Positions 1 to 12,825 of a DNA stretch of 64,000 nucleotides are shown one piece after another (position 1 is the stretch's first letter; the number at the start of each line of letters is the position of its first letter). Both the position numbers and the translations under genes were made by a program. This DNA is from Sclerodactyla briareus (taxonomy: Eukaryota; Echinodermata; Holothuroidea; Dendrochirotida; Sclerodactylidae), in NCBI GenBank assembly GCA_026419785.1, contig JAODTK010005681.1, forward strand, positions 186,001 to 250,000, written 5' to 3'. The notes under the pieces were generated by a model that was not told the DNA's origin, searched no databases, and saw nothing but the letters and a program-made list of their open reading frames with translations.

Positions 1-3000
1 CATGCTTCATTGATGACTGGGTTACTGCCGGTTTGAAAATGTGCCAAACATCCGCCAGATCAAGTTGGCAACCTGTTGATTTTCGCCTCACTTAGGTTTT
101 AAAAGGTCTTCGTGTGCCTTGGTGTTCAGAATCTCTCAAATCTTCCGGCTATACCATTTACACCTCTAAATGATATTCGATTGCAATCACAACAAACAGA
201 TATCTTTCTACACCTGGGTCAATTGACATTTATAGCATTCTAAATGTTTGAACTTCAAACGTCACACTTCAGCGTTTTTGCGCAGGTGCACGTTTGGGTG
301 GCTGTTCGGAGAATTCCTTTCTCCCCTCTTTTCCATTCAGTCAATATCCTATAAAACCATGATCTATACAGACTAAATCATGATTTACCCGTCCCACAAT
401 TCTTTGGTTGGGGTTGTAGATTTGTTTGTCCATGGTATTACCCAGTAGCCATTTAGGGTGGCTAAAGGGGATGACAGCACGTAAGCATCACATAAATTGC
501 GTGCGACACTATTATACCACACAAAAGTAATTTTCTGCCACATTGTATTGTTTCAATTCAATTATGCAATTTGAATTTATTTCGTCATGATATTTTGGGG
601 GAATAAAAATAATCTACAAAAGATCCGTTGCATGGATTTCTTTTCAATATTGGGTGGGATTCACTCACTACGGAATAGCAGAATGAGTCCAACTGGTGGT
701 ATTCTGCACTATTATACATGAATGCTATTAGGGTTATATTTGATGGCTATAATTGCATGGTTGACCGAAACACTTTGCTCCCGAATAAATGGTTGTTTAT
801 CTTCTAAACGACCGCAGTTTAGTCCTGTTGTCATGTTTCGTACAGTGTTCCAACACAAATTTAAAATAATACATGGAAACTAACCTGGTAAATAAACATA
901 GAAGTAATAATCCCCCTATTAATTGATTTTCAGCGAGCGTTGAAATGAGAGGAGTAAAGAGGGTAAAGTTCGTCTGGCGCCCAGTCAATATATATATATA
1001 TATATTTTTGACATCGGCAGTCATTAACTTTTGTCAATATTTGGTTTCAATATTATCCGGCGGAGTCACCCACAACGAAATGATGCATAGAATAATCCAA
1101 CGTATATGTGACTCGAGCGGCCCCTTCTGCTACAAAAGTTGGATTTGCCCATCAGAGAAATGGCGAGGATCACTACGCATTATTTGTCGTTCTTGTTATC
1201 TTCATGTACGCTAACAGCACATAAATCGCTGATATCACTATTATGAAAACATATTCAGTTCAGGTGGCAATTACGAGACCAAGTATCTGATATTGTCAAT
1301 TTTTGAATAATATCAGTGGCGTAGATTGGAGTGGGGGATAGTGTCCCAAAAAATATCGGGAGAGGAAAATCGGGAATCGAAGGCCTAAAATCGGGAAATG
1401 GAGATAAGAGGGCTCCCCTAGCGCATTGAGGGCTATGAGGGTATGATGAGATATTACGATCCGCTTTTTCGACGCTCTCCTAAGTAGTCCCCTCCCCCCA
1501 CCCCCCATCCTCCTGCTCATCACTCTCGCCAGCAAAGCAGGGAGGAATCCCGGGCGTGAGTTCTCATCAAGAAAATCATCGTGCCCCCTCTGACTCTGGA
1601 GGCGGACAACGCGACTGATTAATGTGACCGTCTGTAACCAGGTGAGGCAATGGGTATAGGTCTAACTTGCCCATTTGAAATGGAACAGAAACTCTGGCAG
1701 ACCTAAATTCATTTACGAGGTTAAGCGGAAGATGACCAAATGTTTCACTGAACGATGAAACGTTGTCGGAATTCTGGCAAATGATGGCGCTTATGGTTAT
1801 GACTCCATAATAGAGCCGTATATATTATGTGTAATCATTGGAAAAGACAATGTTCGAATAACTATACGAACTACATCATGTCATTTTTGGCAGGAAACTA
1901 CGTCATCGGAGCGTATAGCCGCTGGCCCAGGCGAAAACTCCTATTTCGTCAATCCAGCCTATTCATCAGCAAATAACTACATATAGGAAGGCCTGGGAGG
2001 ATAGTAGTCCTCGGGTACATAACACACTCAAAACACTGGTTGAATGAACATGACGGCAACAGGTTGTTTACATAGCAATATCGCTGAACGACGTTTTGAG
2101 AATGAAGATTCACTTAGTTAATTTTCGAATACTTGCTGATGAACAACAACTTTTTTGCAACTGTAATCTTGGTTATATATCTCTTGATAATAGGATCGTA
2201 GAATTCCTACAGAACCATAGAGCTGGACGTGTTCAAATTAAAGACGACAGTCAGCAGACTAGGAATTACAACTTTCACCATGTCGACTGGAACTTACCTA
2301 TTTCCTATTGATACATTAATAGTTACGGGAGTCGGTTGGTGTATCTACTTTGTTACATGTGTTTAGTTACCATTGCAGGTTGGTAGTACAATATCTAGTC
2401 AACTAGTTGTTGCCCTACAAGAACCCTCCCGATTTAAATAAAAACAGCCCTGAACTTCCGACCCCTGATATTTCACCAGACATGACAGTAGGTCTACGTG
2501 TTTAGTTAAGTTTCGTCTAGCGAACACGAACGCCGATTCCCGACGCTGGCCAATGATAATGGGATGCCTCGGCACCTGAATCAATGTAGACAACCAACCA
2601 TACAGCTATTTTCAGGTTTAGAGGCTCACCATCGATGTCTGTTCTGCTTAGAGTCCAACTGGAATATCAAAACCATATAGTTAGATCATTCTGCCTGCAG
2701 GTTATCGGTAACAGTTGTATTGCCAACTGCAAATTATTATCATTGACGGTAACCAAGTTGCATGTTCGCCTTTCAAAGTTTACAGACTAATACAGAACTG
2801 ATGAAAAATAGAGCCCTCCATAACTTTGGCATTATAGAAAATTATTGTAATAATGTATCTCTTCATTCTTATTTCTACATTCTCCTTAGATTTGGTAGTT
2901 TCACTATCACATAACGTTCTAGAAATAGTGTATTCATTTTGTAATGTCAATTTAATGATAATGGTTTACTCTATGGCAACAACACCGTTTGGGAATATCC

Positions 3001-4284
3001 CCAGCGTTAGGCCTCACTGTCCTCGAGAGGTATAGATTTAAATCATCAATATCACCATTTTTTCAACAAGAAGTTTTCGGGCAAAAAGGCATGCTTCATC
3101 CAAGAGCCTGTTCCTAGTTTGTGTCTTTGTTCAGACATTGAATGCTTCGATGTTTATTTTGACTCGAACATCCACAGGTTGTAGAGTAAGACGTGTCTTG
3201 GTTCTTATGGACACGAACCACCTTGAAAAACATGGATGCCGCACAGCGCTCCTATGGTTAATCTTGGTGACCTTTACATACATGACGTAAACTCCGTTTT
3301 CTATCCTCAGCACCACCGGTACTGTCCAATTACAACTCCGAACGTACAGCAACCAATGCCTCTATAATGTGCTTGCTGGTACAAACTTCACACTCACGAA
3401 GTGACATTATAGCCAATAGTTATATTATCCGTTGTAGACTAATCGGTGGTCATATTCCGGTAGCAGTTTATCGGACTGCCTGACTGCAACTATCACTCAA
3501 GTTGACTTGATTTTGGCTACTTGACTGATTACATCATGGCAGTCGAACCACAACACGTAATCTTCACATCCGATTCGAATGCGCCAATGGGGAACAATGG
3601 GCTATTGCAAAATTCCTATTTGACGTCACAAAGTCAACACAAAAAAATGTAGGACACGTTTGGAAAACATATACATGTTTCAGTTATCAGTAATTACTTG
3701 CTTGGCGTCGGTACCACGCTTCCCGACTGGCAGTGAGTAACTTGGGTGCATGGTTCAACGTGTGTCACAAAATGATTACATCAGCAGATATTTGATTAGG
3801 TCTTGAGTTTACCGATTCGAACTTTCAATTTAGGCATTTAGATAGCAAATGTGAAGAGACAGAATCCAATTGTTTCTCTGGACCAGTTAAAGTTCATATC
3901 ACTGAATGAGGAATGTCTAATTCTAGGAATTGCGAGCCAATATGCTATGGAACATTTAAACATTCAACAACTTCAATTTCAACACACGGGTTATTGCCAC
4001 AACAACTATCGATTAAGCATTAATAATACATCATGCAGGAATATAGAACGTACGATGTGAGCATTCATTAGGTTCGAGAAAGAAAGGACTTCATTGTGTG
4101 GGGACCAAATCGAAGGAATCCAAGGTCAGAGAGGGTCAAGAGAGGTCACGACAATTAAACGAAATCCGCTGATTTCAAAAATCGATGACGAGTCATATTA
4201 ATAGTATATGATCTCAAAATCGCTCCAGGTTCAAGGCAAAAAACTTGGTACTTTGAATCTCTAACAAGTAAGGGGAATATATTC
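1..4284. other. no confident gene
   Basis: Unique-looking AT-rich DNA. Short open frames on both strands have no recognisable domain or convincing splice signals. One 49-base segment at 3684-3732 (+) sits between an acceptor-like and a donor-like site and is open in one frame, but it is too short to call. I see no clear repeat or RNA gene here. Confidence 0.6.
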
Positions 4285-4404
4285 GGGTGTGTGGTGTGGT
4301 GTGTGTGTGTGGTGTGTGTGTGTGGTGTGTGTGTGTGGGCTGTGTGGTGGTGTGTGTGTTGGTGTGTTGTTGTGTGTTGGGTGTGTGTGTGTGTGTGTGT
4401 GTGT
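4285..4404 (+). repeat. GT-rich microsatellite, (GTGTGTGGT)n-like
   Basis: About 120 bases of GTGTG units interrupted by GG, ending in a pure (GT)n run. The valine/cysteine-rich and threonine/histidine-rich open frames across it are artefacts of the repeat. Confidence 0.95.
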
Positions 4405-6563
4405 CACGCCTGCGGCTCAAACGGATAGATCGACTCCAACATGGTATGTGGTCTCCATGGCGAGTACATTATCTCAGGTGTTTTATGCCAATTCAAAAGG
4501 GGGGGGGCATCCAAGGCCAACAGAGGTTCAAATCTGCGAAAAAATTATGTTACGATAACTTCGGCATGATGTACGATCAGATTATTTACTATTTATTATT
4601 TTATTGTGTATTTTTAAACCAACAAAAATCAGTTGGTGTGGTCATTTCAAAACGGACTTGTGAAACACCATAATTCGCCTAGCCAGATAAAACGAGCTGT
4701 TACTGTTCTGGAGTCGGTCTTAGGTAATCCAAAAAACAACAAGTCAGACGCCCAGCTGCAATATCAAGTTAAAAGGCTGTATACACCTATATTTCCGTTG
4801 TAAAACTAAATTTTGGCCAATTTTAACTCGGTAACTTGATAACAAGTCCGAATGCTTGGACCCGTTGGGTTATTTGGTGGTGGATAGCTTTGTTGGAAAA
4901 TCACATGTCGCCCCATCGGTTTGGGTGTGCAGGGTTTCCTTTTTAAACCAACCCTATCGATTTGGGGCGGAATTGAGTATATCGAGGTAAACTCCTAGAT
5001 AGCCGTCGTAAACTGGGAAACTCGAATCCAACCGATTACTGAGTCAAAGAAACACACAAACTCGTTTGGCTTCCTGGTTAAATATGACTAAAAAAACTAC
5101 ACTGAGCTGTTATTGTTGCTCAATCACTGAAATAAACAAGATGATGTTTTCGGCACACATGACAGCTGAAAAAGTCGGATGTTGTCCTTGCTATAACTTC
5201 CCACGTGGAACCTCTTGAACGTTGAATAGCCAAATGTCCCGGTAACAGTGACAACCGGGTTGCCATGTTCACACGCCCGGAATATTCTGGGCGAAGCATG
5301 TTGTCTGTAAATATATCATTATCCTTTCATTGGAATTAGTAAATCATTCGAGAGTTTTCAGTCTTCACTTTTTCCAATTACTGTTTAGCCTACCCACACA
5401 CCCCTCTGATGACGTCGCAACGTTGAGAAATGTCAACATGCTCTCCAAAACTACCGTACGTAGGCCCTATCGGTTGCGAAATCGTAGGGGATTCCCTAAG
5501 GCTATACAAGCAATGGCGGAATCACATTCGGCGCTAGTGAGCACTACATAGGTTGTAACACAATGCTATGCTCACTGTCGGGCAGTTCTTCTGCAGGGCG
5601 TGTTTCTGCGTTTGGTTTGGAGCTAAGAATTATTTAGGACGAACTAGGTGTAGTAGGCCTTGGTCTCCTAAATCGAAAAAGTGTCGCCGTCGTACCAGCA
5701 ATGGCCAACCACCATTGCAATGAACATAGGCCTTACATACCTACTTCAGTCGTCCCAGTCTCAGTCAGTTGCCTGTTCCCGGTCGGTTATTAACGAAATA
5801 ATAATTAAAATCATAAATATAAACATTATATAGCGTCCGTTATTCAATCATTTTTTTATTTTTGCTTGAGTGTCAGTGGCACTTTACAGGAACAAATAAA
5901 AAACACTCAAACACCAAGGCCTTCCATTGAACAACATCAGTGCTGTTTCTTCATCCTATATTTATAAGATTATGGCAATATAAAAGACCTCGCCAAGAAA
6001 GTGGGTTAATAGGAGAATCAAAGTTAGGCCTCTATACCTAAGCTCGACAACAGCTAATGTTACCCTAGTACTACCGTAGTACGATCCATACGATCGTTTA
6101 TAGAACGTAGGTAGTAGCACCGGAACAAAGTATACATGTTTATAGCTTCTACAATGAAATACGAAGATACTCAATCGAAAGTAAATTCAGATTATGAGTG
6201 AAGTCTCTCCCGAAGGGTGTTGTTTGGACTGTGGACTCCGGCTTTACGGCGTAGCTACACAACATAATGCCAAACGCAGGCTTACCCTCAATATCAGCCT
6301 CGTTTCACGTGACCTGACGACGCGTCATCCAATAATGCCCCAGGGGACAATGAATACAATAAAACGGAGCAGTTATTGGCGACGTTCCCAATCCATCACA
6401 GGCCTTCCTTGCCTTAGAATACCAAGCTCACGATTACGTGTTAACATAACTGTCAATTGGTAGGGCCAATGGGGGGAGGGTGGTGGGGGAGGGTGGAGGC
6501 CAAACAATCTAGATATCCAATATTTTTGAGCGCATCACCACTGTTTATTCTTTTTGTATTTAG
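4405..6563. other. no confident gene
   Basis: Mostly unique sequence. An open frame of 89 codons at 6194-6463 (+) begins with a cysteine-containing stretch (GCCLDCGLRLYG) and lies just upstream of the candidate exon at 6564. Its possible donor at 6462 gives an intron phase that does not match that exon, so I do not join them. Confidence 0.45.
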
Positions 6564-6721
6564 TGAGCAGCAAGCAACGTCACACACAAAAATGTTCTAA
6601 AGCTGCTTCTCGTTCGTATCCGAGAATACTGGACGATGAGATTGCAGTTAAAATTGAAATTGAGGATACGGCAGCAGGTTGCAGTGAAACTTACCTAGAT
6701 GAAATAGCATATATTCCGTAA
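6564..6721 (+). CDS. candidate terminal coding exon, unidentified
   Basis: A strong splice acceptor (pyrimidine run ending in TTTGTATTTAG) is followed by 51 open codons and a TAA. The predicted tail is polar and acidic (for example DDEIAVKIEIEDTAAG), which is protein-like rather than random. There is no ATG in this frame, as expected for an internal or last exon; the incoming intron phase would be 1. I do not recognise a family. On the opposite strand a donor-like CTAG/GTAAGT lies at about 6697, so the real exon could be antisense. It rests on composition and splice signals only. Confidence 0.3.
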
Positions 6722-7180
6722 CGCTGAAGTCTCGCAATTCACAGATTTAAACTTTAAACCCCCGTTCTTGTGATATTTACATTTAAACAGGCGATTTAGT
6801 GTCGCAACATCCGGAAGATAATTGACGCCTCTGTTTGCATGATATGTTTCAGCAAAATATTGCTCCATGATATAACATAGTGAGTTACGGTATTGATTCT
6901 GAATTGTACTGAATGTTTTTAAACTGTCGCGACGTCATGCAAAAGACGTCGTCGCCTGTTTTGCTAGTAGGTTGGTTTAAATGTGCAATATCATGAGGCC
7001 AAGACGGCAGTTTCGAACAATGGCATCTTTGTCCCCTTAACGATCATAATATTGTTCTAGTTTGGTGACCCATCCATCGAAGAATACCATTGAGAAAGAA
7101 CAAGCCATTTTTTCACAACCGGGCCTATTGTGCCCCCCCCCCTTTTTTTCACCTCTGATCTTGACCTCACATGGTCAAGA

Positions 7181-8143
7181 TGTCTCAAAGGTTTGATGAA
7201 CATTGGGTCCAAAGTTTGGTCAACAAATCATTAAAGAATAGACTCTTTCCTTTTTTTTATCATAGTGTACTGTTTTATTCCAACCGGAAAACATTCCACA
7301 AGAAAAAAACATATGGTGTTGGCAAAATCCAATATCGCAACAGAGGCTGAAGAGATCACCTCCAAAGGACATTATTACACAGTTTTAAAAACGTAAGTTA
7401 CTTTACTTTGCGGAAAATCATTTGAAATTTCATTACATCTGGGCTTAGGGGCCCCTTCAAAGACCTTTGATCTCGACTCGACCTTCACCAGAGTTCAAAA
7501 CAATCCCATCCCATGGGGTCAATGAACATTGTGTCCGAGTTTTGTCGACAACATTCAACATTCATCAACGAAGAATGACTGCTTGTGGGCAAAAAGGCAG
7601 TTCCCACACTGGGCTATTGGTCCTCTAATGACGTTGACCTCGACCTTTACAGGGTCCAAAGATGTCTCAAAGGTTTGATGAACATTGGGTCCAAAGTTTG
7701 GTCAACAAATCATTAAAGAATAGACTCTTTCCTTTTTTTTATCATAGTGTACTGTTTTATTCCAACCGGAAAACATTCCACAAGAAAAAAACATATGGTG
7801 TTGGCAAAATCCAATATCGCAACAGAGGCTGAAGAGATCACCTCCAAAGGACATTATTACACAGTTTTAAAAACGTAAGTTACTTTACTTTGCGGAAAAT
7901 CATTTGAAATTTCATTACATCTGGGCTTAGGGGCCCCTTCAAAGACCTTTGATCTCGACTCGACCTTCACCAGAGTTCAAAACAATCCCATCCCATGGGG
8001 TCAATGAACATTGTGTCCGAGTTTTGTCGACAACATTCAACATTCATCAACGAAGAATGACTGCTTGTGGGCAAAAAGCAGTTCCCACACGGTGGCCCTA
8101 TGGTGTCCCTCTAATGACTTTTGACCTCGACCTTTACAGGTCA
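7181..8143 (+). repeat. 482-bp tandem duplication (two copies)
   Basis: Copy 1 starts at 7181 and copy 2 at 7663, a period of 482 bases. By eye the first ~410 bases of each copy (7181-7591 and 7663-8073) are identical, including homopolymers, and then the copies diverge for about 70 bases. A third partial start lies at about 8145. The unit belongs to dispersed family 'A', marked by recurring blocks such as GACCTCGACCTT and TCAACGAAGAATGAC. Confidence 0.9.
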
Positions 8144-8590
8144 GATGTCTCAAGGTCAGTGAACATTGGGTCCAATAAAATTAACCGTTTTGGGTTCCGT
8201 AATGCTTCTTTCAACAGATGTAATGTTTGAAGCTCGGTAACGAACACTATTGGACGTTGCTCTCAAAATCTTTGCAACAAGTTGAATGGAGAGCCCACCC
8301 AAGGAACATAGTACGCAGTTTCAAAAAAATATAAAGTGCTTCGTAGGAGAGATATTTATGAATTTACATCATGATGGCCTATATTGTCCCTTAATGAGGC
8401 TTCCATGGCCTATATTGTCCCGCTTTAATACTGAGCTTCGACCTTGACCATCAGAAATCAAACTATCCAATGGGTCAATTAACATTGTGACCAAGTTTTG
8501 GATGGCATCCGTCACAGAATGACTTTTTTTTGGGAACAAAAAGGCAATTGTTGACACACTGGCATAGATTATATAGAATAGAAACAAACA
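8144..8590 (+). repeat. diverged family A repeat copies
   Basis: Further degenerate copies of the unit seen at 7181-8143, recognisable by the 'fact-of-order' blocks: GACCTTGACC, TCAATTAACATTGTGACCAAG, then CAGAATGACT, GGGAACAAAAAGGCAATTG and a TAGATTATATAGAATAG tail. Other copies are near 9640-9720, 9930-10100, 29900-30060, 34810-34945 and 51190-51500. Confidence 0.6.
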
Positions 8591-8949
8591 TAGCTCGGTT
8601 GGAGCTCGAAGTGGACAAGACTGAGCGTATCACTAACCCTTGGTAAAGTAAAAAACTGATCCGTAGTATAGGAGCTCATGATGCTCAACGCTGTTAGCAC
8701 TGAGTCGATGTCTCTAGCCCCCGACCTGCAACAATATAAGATAACGACACGTTAACCAGTATCCGGATTGGTGATTCCCCGATTAACCCTGTTTCCATTG
8801 CTCGTAATCATGGGGTTATTTTTTACTGTGCTATGATTGGAACCCCAGGTTGAAAATTGGGTCAGCTACTTCACACTCCGTAACATCAAATCCTCAGAAA
8901 TGCTCATTTATGACTCGCTCAGTTTTATCTCCTCGTCTTGAAATTGAAA

Positions 8950-9590
8950 TTCGATTCTCTTTGGCATTCTTGTTCACAACTTAATAAGCCTTCAGCTTGA
9001 ATAATTGCTGCCAGAGTTGTTGGAATCTACTGTCTCTAGATTTGAACATATTACCTACCCACCCCAGTCCTCCAAATTTGCATGGCTACCAGTGTGCGAG
9101 CGCATAAATTATAAAATTGTCTTGCTCACATGGAAGGCTCGAATGGTAGCGCACCCTATTAATATTACTTCTCCTCATTACACATTAACACCTTACAAAT
9201 ACAAACCCCGTCGCGTGTCTTAAGGTCACGCGCAATCCAGTCTCTGCTTGTGGCCCCTAGGAATTTCCCTAATTGGAAAAGCCGATCATCGTTACTGTAA
9301 CCCTCGTGTCTGGTATATTTGCCGCTTTGGCTGAAGACCCGCACTGACCTTCGAAGCTAGTTTAGAATTTTCCTGTTTAGGAGAGTGTTACACGTTAGGT
9401 AATCGTGTTATATGTTCCTCTGTCTCTCTTCGTACCCACATGCGCTTCGGATTAGTTCGCTTAATCGAAGTCGCATCATAATCGTGGGATATTCTTATTA
9501 TTATTATTATAATTATTATTATTATTATTACTTATTATTATTATTATTATTATTATTATATTATTATTATATTATCATATAATCGCCCTG
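8950..9590 (+). mobile_element. LINE 3' end (CR1/L2-like), reverse transcriptase C-terminus
   Basis: An open frame from 9005 contains HIT followed downstream by WLPVCERINYKIVLLTWKA, the conserved block near the C-terminus of CR1/L2-like LINE reverse transcriptases. The same frame continues past a stop at 9223 into LRS...SLLVAPR, LPLWLKTRTDL and FLFRRV, the usual closing motifs of that protein. The 3' UTR then carries a GCGCTTCGG/GAAGTCGC-like stem and a (TTA)n tail, as is typical of these LINE ends. The upstream RT palm and the endonuclease are missing, so this is a 5'-truncated, dead copy with stops. Confidence 0.8.
9493..9581 (+). repeat. (TTA)n microsatellite
   Basis: Nearly pure TTA/ATT repeat with a few interruptions, immediately 3' of the LINE remnant and probably its expanded tail. 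Confidence 0.95.
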
Positions 9591-9929
9591 ATCTGTAGTA
9601 GGAGGATTCCATAGATGTTTTTTCCTATATGATACCTCGTTATGTGCCCCTCTGATGACCTTTGAACCTGAATCCACGGGTACCACTAGTGCTCGTCCAT
9701 GATCAACACTGACCAGTATGATAGTGATCCAACCAACTGTAATAAGATGCATTCTGGAGATTTTGCAGGTTTATTACATCATAGCTCATTCGCCCCATTT
9801 GAACCATCAATCATGACAACCACCGGAAACCTCGTCAAACCATCTATAATAACACACAATGACAGTATGAATAGGAATCCAACGATGTCTTAGGAGGAAA
9901 AGCATCTTCCCTCATAATGGCCAATGAGG

Positions 9930-10100
9930 CTCCTTTATCATTTAGACTCCCTTTAATTAGCTTTTACCTCGACCTTCACAAGGTCAAACAAGCTCAAAAC
10001 TGTTCCCATGGTCACTGATCACTTGTGCCATTGTTAGGTTGCCAACCATCGAAGAATGACTTATCGTGGGCCCATAATCCTTTTTTCACCAATGTCGTTT
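9930..10100 (+). repeat. family A repeat fragment
   Basis: Carries the GACCTCGACCTTCACAAGG block, then GTTGCCAACCATCGAAGAATGAC and GTGGGCCCATAATCC, matching the order of blocks in the 482-bp unit at 7.2-8.1 kb. Confidence 0.6.
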
Positions 10101-10293
10101 CACTCCAATGGAATTAGATCGAGTTTTTTTCAGCCCATACAATAAATACAAAAACTGTCAAACCCTAATACATTGCATCAAGAATGGCAAAAAACTGACA
10201 GACTCCCCACCCAAGAACAAATTATAGCACAATTTTCAAGATACTCATTGATGAACAGGGAAAAAAAAAGAAAATATCCTCAACAGGATTATA

Positions 10294-11090
10294 CTAATTA
10301 AGGCCAATTTCGCGCCTTGGTGATTGACAAGAGGCAAAACTAGGGGGGGGCCGAGTGGTTACCATTATCTCTTTTTGTGTTGGTAAGTTGTTCCGAATGT
10401 TCACCAAATGGTGTAGTCGTGTTTTCGAGTTTCCAATTCCTAGAATTTTCTTCGCTTTGCGGGATTTAAGTGGACCAATTTGGGTCATGGTCGTTGCCAA
10501 TCCTCTCCGTTTTTCAATTGAGTGACTGACCATGTTGAAATGCTTAGCAACCGGCTGCTCACTTTTTTGGGTCTTGATTGCTGACCGGTGTTGGTCATTC
10601 GCTCCCTCAGGGTTGTTTTATTGTTTCCCCCCGGGATGTAACTGAACTCCGCAGAGGTTCCAGTAAATACGCACGTTCTTCGAGACGCAATCAATATCCT
10701 GTTGAATCGGAGATATGCGGGATGTCTGGCAACGTCTGAACAAGTTGTGCGATCGCAGTTTGCACTTTTGCAGTTTGGATTGGCAGTGGCCGGCTGCCGC
10801 CGGTGTTCTCTTGTTGCGTCTCTGCTTGCTCCAAAATTTGCGTTGACTGAATGTCCGCAGATTCCGAGTTCTGCTGTAGCAACACAGGGGGTTTCCGGTA
10901 ACACGGATTGTAGGCGTCCTGGGGACTTTGAAGGATGGGCAATGCTTGTGAATGAGAGTGGCTAATTTTGGGAGGTTCAGGATGTATTCAACAGACGAAT
11001 GGTACTCTGGAGTTGGATTGAAACGAGTTTGTAACGTCGAGTTCTTCAATTCGCGGAGTCCGTCTAGCCTTTTCAATGTCCTCTTCAATG
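10294..11090 (-). pseudogene. Penelope-like C-terminus, GIY-YIG-like endonuclease
   Basis: Three overlapping minus-strand frames must be combined to read it. From about 11090 to 10830 comes the linker after RT (PKLATLIHKHCPSFKVP then YSRTRNLR). Then comes a cysteine-containing segment and LCGVQ, followed by TTLRERMT, SAIKTQKSEQPVAKHFN and HSIE, which is the order of GIY-YIG endonuclease C-termini in Penelope-like proteins. The closing GPLKSRKAKK / LHHLVNIRNNLPTQKEI block is also typical. The GIY-YIG core itself is degraded (VQLHPGG). No single frame covers the domain, so it is broken. Confidence 0.7.
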
Positions 11091-11399
11091 GAACTCCGTA
11101 AATACTACCTCTTTCGAGATGTTTGAAAGTTCGAAAATTCGAAAGTTACGAACTCGAAATCACATCAGAGGAGCAAATGCGTTCAGACGAAGAGCTTGAC
11201 TGTAGAGAATGTTTTTCGTGCAGTGGGTTGGGTGAACAACAACTGGCTAGGGAGTAGAAATTGGGCTTGTCCGTTGTTGTGAACAAGTCGTTTTTGAGTG
11301 ACCCGTTTTCTTACGTCACAGTGGTGTCAAAGAAGTGGAATCTGTCTTTTGAAAATTCTGCAGTGAATTTGATAGAGGGGTGGAATGCTTTGATCTGTT

Positions 11400-12300
11400 C
11401 GCTTTAACGAGTAAGTTTTTCTTCCCGTGGGTCCATATATCATGAAGATGCCATCGATATAACGGAGCCCAGTGGCCTCATGCCCGTCAGAGAGGAATTT
11501 TTTTCTTCAAGTTTTCCCATGAAAGTTGGCGAACGAAGACCATTTTAGGTCCATTGCTTGCCGTGGACCTGCATTATGTTTGAGCACCGAACATCAAATT
11601 GTTGCAGTCAGGAATGAGGTGCATTAGTTCCGCAATATCGGTTTTTTGGTGTCTGGCCAGGACATTGGTTTGAAAAGCCGAAGTTCCAGGCTCTATACTT
11701 CCGTGTTTGAGGGATATTGTATAAACAGAGAAGAACATCCGGGTTCCAGCAATGTCCCGGGTGGGTGGGGGAGATCTTTGATCTTTCCTATTTTATTGAA
11801 TTAAGTCTGGCGGTTTCCTTGACGTGAGACTGGAGGGACGGGACGAGGGGTTGAATCAGTGTCCACGAATTTGGGGGGAATTTTTTCTCTGTAGCCTTGC
11901 CGTTGCCATAAATGATGGGTCGGCCAAGGTTTGTCCAATCCTTGTGAATTTTGTGGAGGAAGGAAACCCTGCCTGGCTTGGTTCCGATGGAAGGAGGTTG
12001 GGGCCGACTTTGGGAATGGAGCCGTGGATACCATTTTCCTATGGTTGTTTCAATCTGGGCACAATTTGCTGGGTGGGGGTCGTGTCAAGTGGCTGATACT
12101 GTACGGGTTGCCTAAAAAAAAGTAAAAAAAAAAAAAAAAAAAAACAAAAATTAAAAAATAAAAAAAAAAATAGAAACCTTTAGTGCTTCCGATTCGTTGA
12201 ATTCGGTGGCTCATAGCCACCACGGCAGAGCCTTTGTCACAGGCCTTGATGACGATAATCGGTTGCGATGTTTCAGAAGGTCAATGGATCCTCTCATTTT
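11400..12300 (-). pseudogene. Penelope-like reverse transcriptase core
   Basis: This part spans the RT finger and palm motifs. It begins with IIVIKACDKGSAVVAM at 12213-12260, continues with HKIHKDW and GRPII, and reaches the catalytic block, which reads RYIDG where active copies carry YIDD. The second catalytic aspartate is a glycine codon (GGC instead of GAC), a single-base change. This change together with several frameshifts argues the copy is inactive. The downstream stretch to about 11280 keeps faint RT-thumb similarity (SIKFTAEFS-like, frame-shifted). Confidence 0.75.
12113..12173 (+). repeat. A-rich tract
   Basis: About 60 bases almost entirely A with scattered T, C and G, lying inside the Penelope-like element. 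It could be an inserted poly-A tail of another retroelement. Confidence 0.85.
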
Positions 12301-12649
12301 GCTGAGTTCTCTGATTCATTGGGCGGAGTGTAGTTTGTTGACCACTTCTTCGATTGCCGAAATGTAGGTTTCCAATGTGGGTATGCCTTTTGTGGATTCC
12401 AAGTGCTTTTTGTTTTGCCTTGAATTTTTGTTGATATGTCCTCAACAGGAGCAGACCACTGTTGTCCATCTTCATCGGCAAGAATTCCGCCTAGTCGTAA
12501 GGGGTCCGGAAGATCCAGCAGGGACAGTTTGTTTTTGTGCGTCAATACTGTTTTGGGGCTTAGGGCCTGAAATCAGCAGCCCATTAGCCAGAATTCGAGA
12601 TTCTGGGCGTCTTCGCAGGAGATGGCATCACAGAAAAGAGTTGCGTATA

Positions 12650-12683
12650 TATTATATCATATATATATATTATATTTATATAT

Positions 12684-12749
<66 letters not shown>

Positions 12750-12825
12750 ATATATTATCTATATATATTATATATATTAATATCTCATAATATATCTATA
12801 TATATTATATATATATCATACACGA
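12650..12825 (+). repeat. (AT)n microsatellite
   Basis: Roughly 170 bases of TATA repeats with occasional TTAT and CTA interruptions. It bounds the 5' side of the Penelope-like element and could form a long cruciform. Confidence 0.95.

Larger units (their letters stand above)
10290..12560 (-). mobile_element. Penelope-like retroelement, decayed
   Basis: Read on the minus strand from 12560 down, several frames together show the order of a Penelope-like protein: an RT entry motif with IKACDKGSAVV (12213-12258), FLHKIHKD followed by GRPIIYGNG (around 11900-11965), a palm with RYIDGIFMIYGP (about 11425-11465), a post-RT region ending in SRTRNLR (about 10850), and a C-terminal part resembling a GIY-YIG endonuclease. 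ADKGS and LPKIHK are hallmarks of Penelope-like RTs. The frame shifts many times, so no product is expected. An A-rich tract at 12115-12175 interrupts the RT region. The 5' limit is unclear because an AT microsatellite follows at 12655. I infer the family from motif order, without a database search. Confidence 0.8.

Noticed and set aside
4287-4673. Long Val/Cys-rich open frames
   Set aside because: They are translations of a GT-rich microsatellite.
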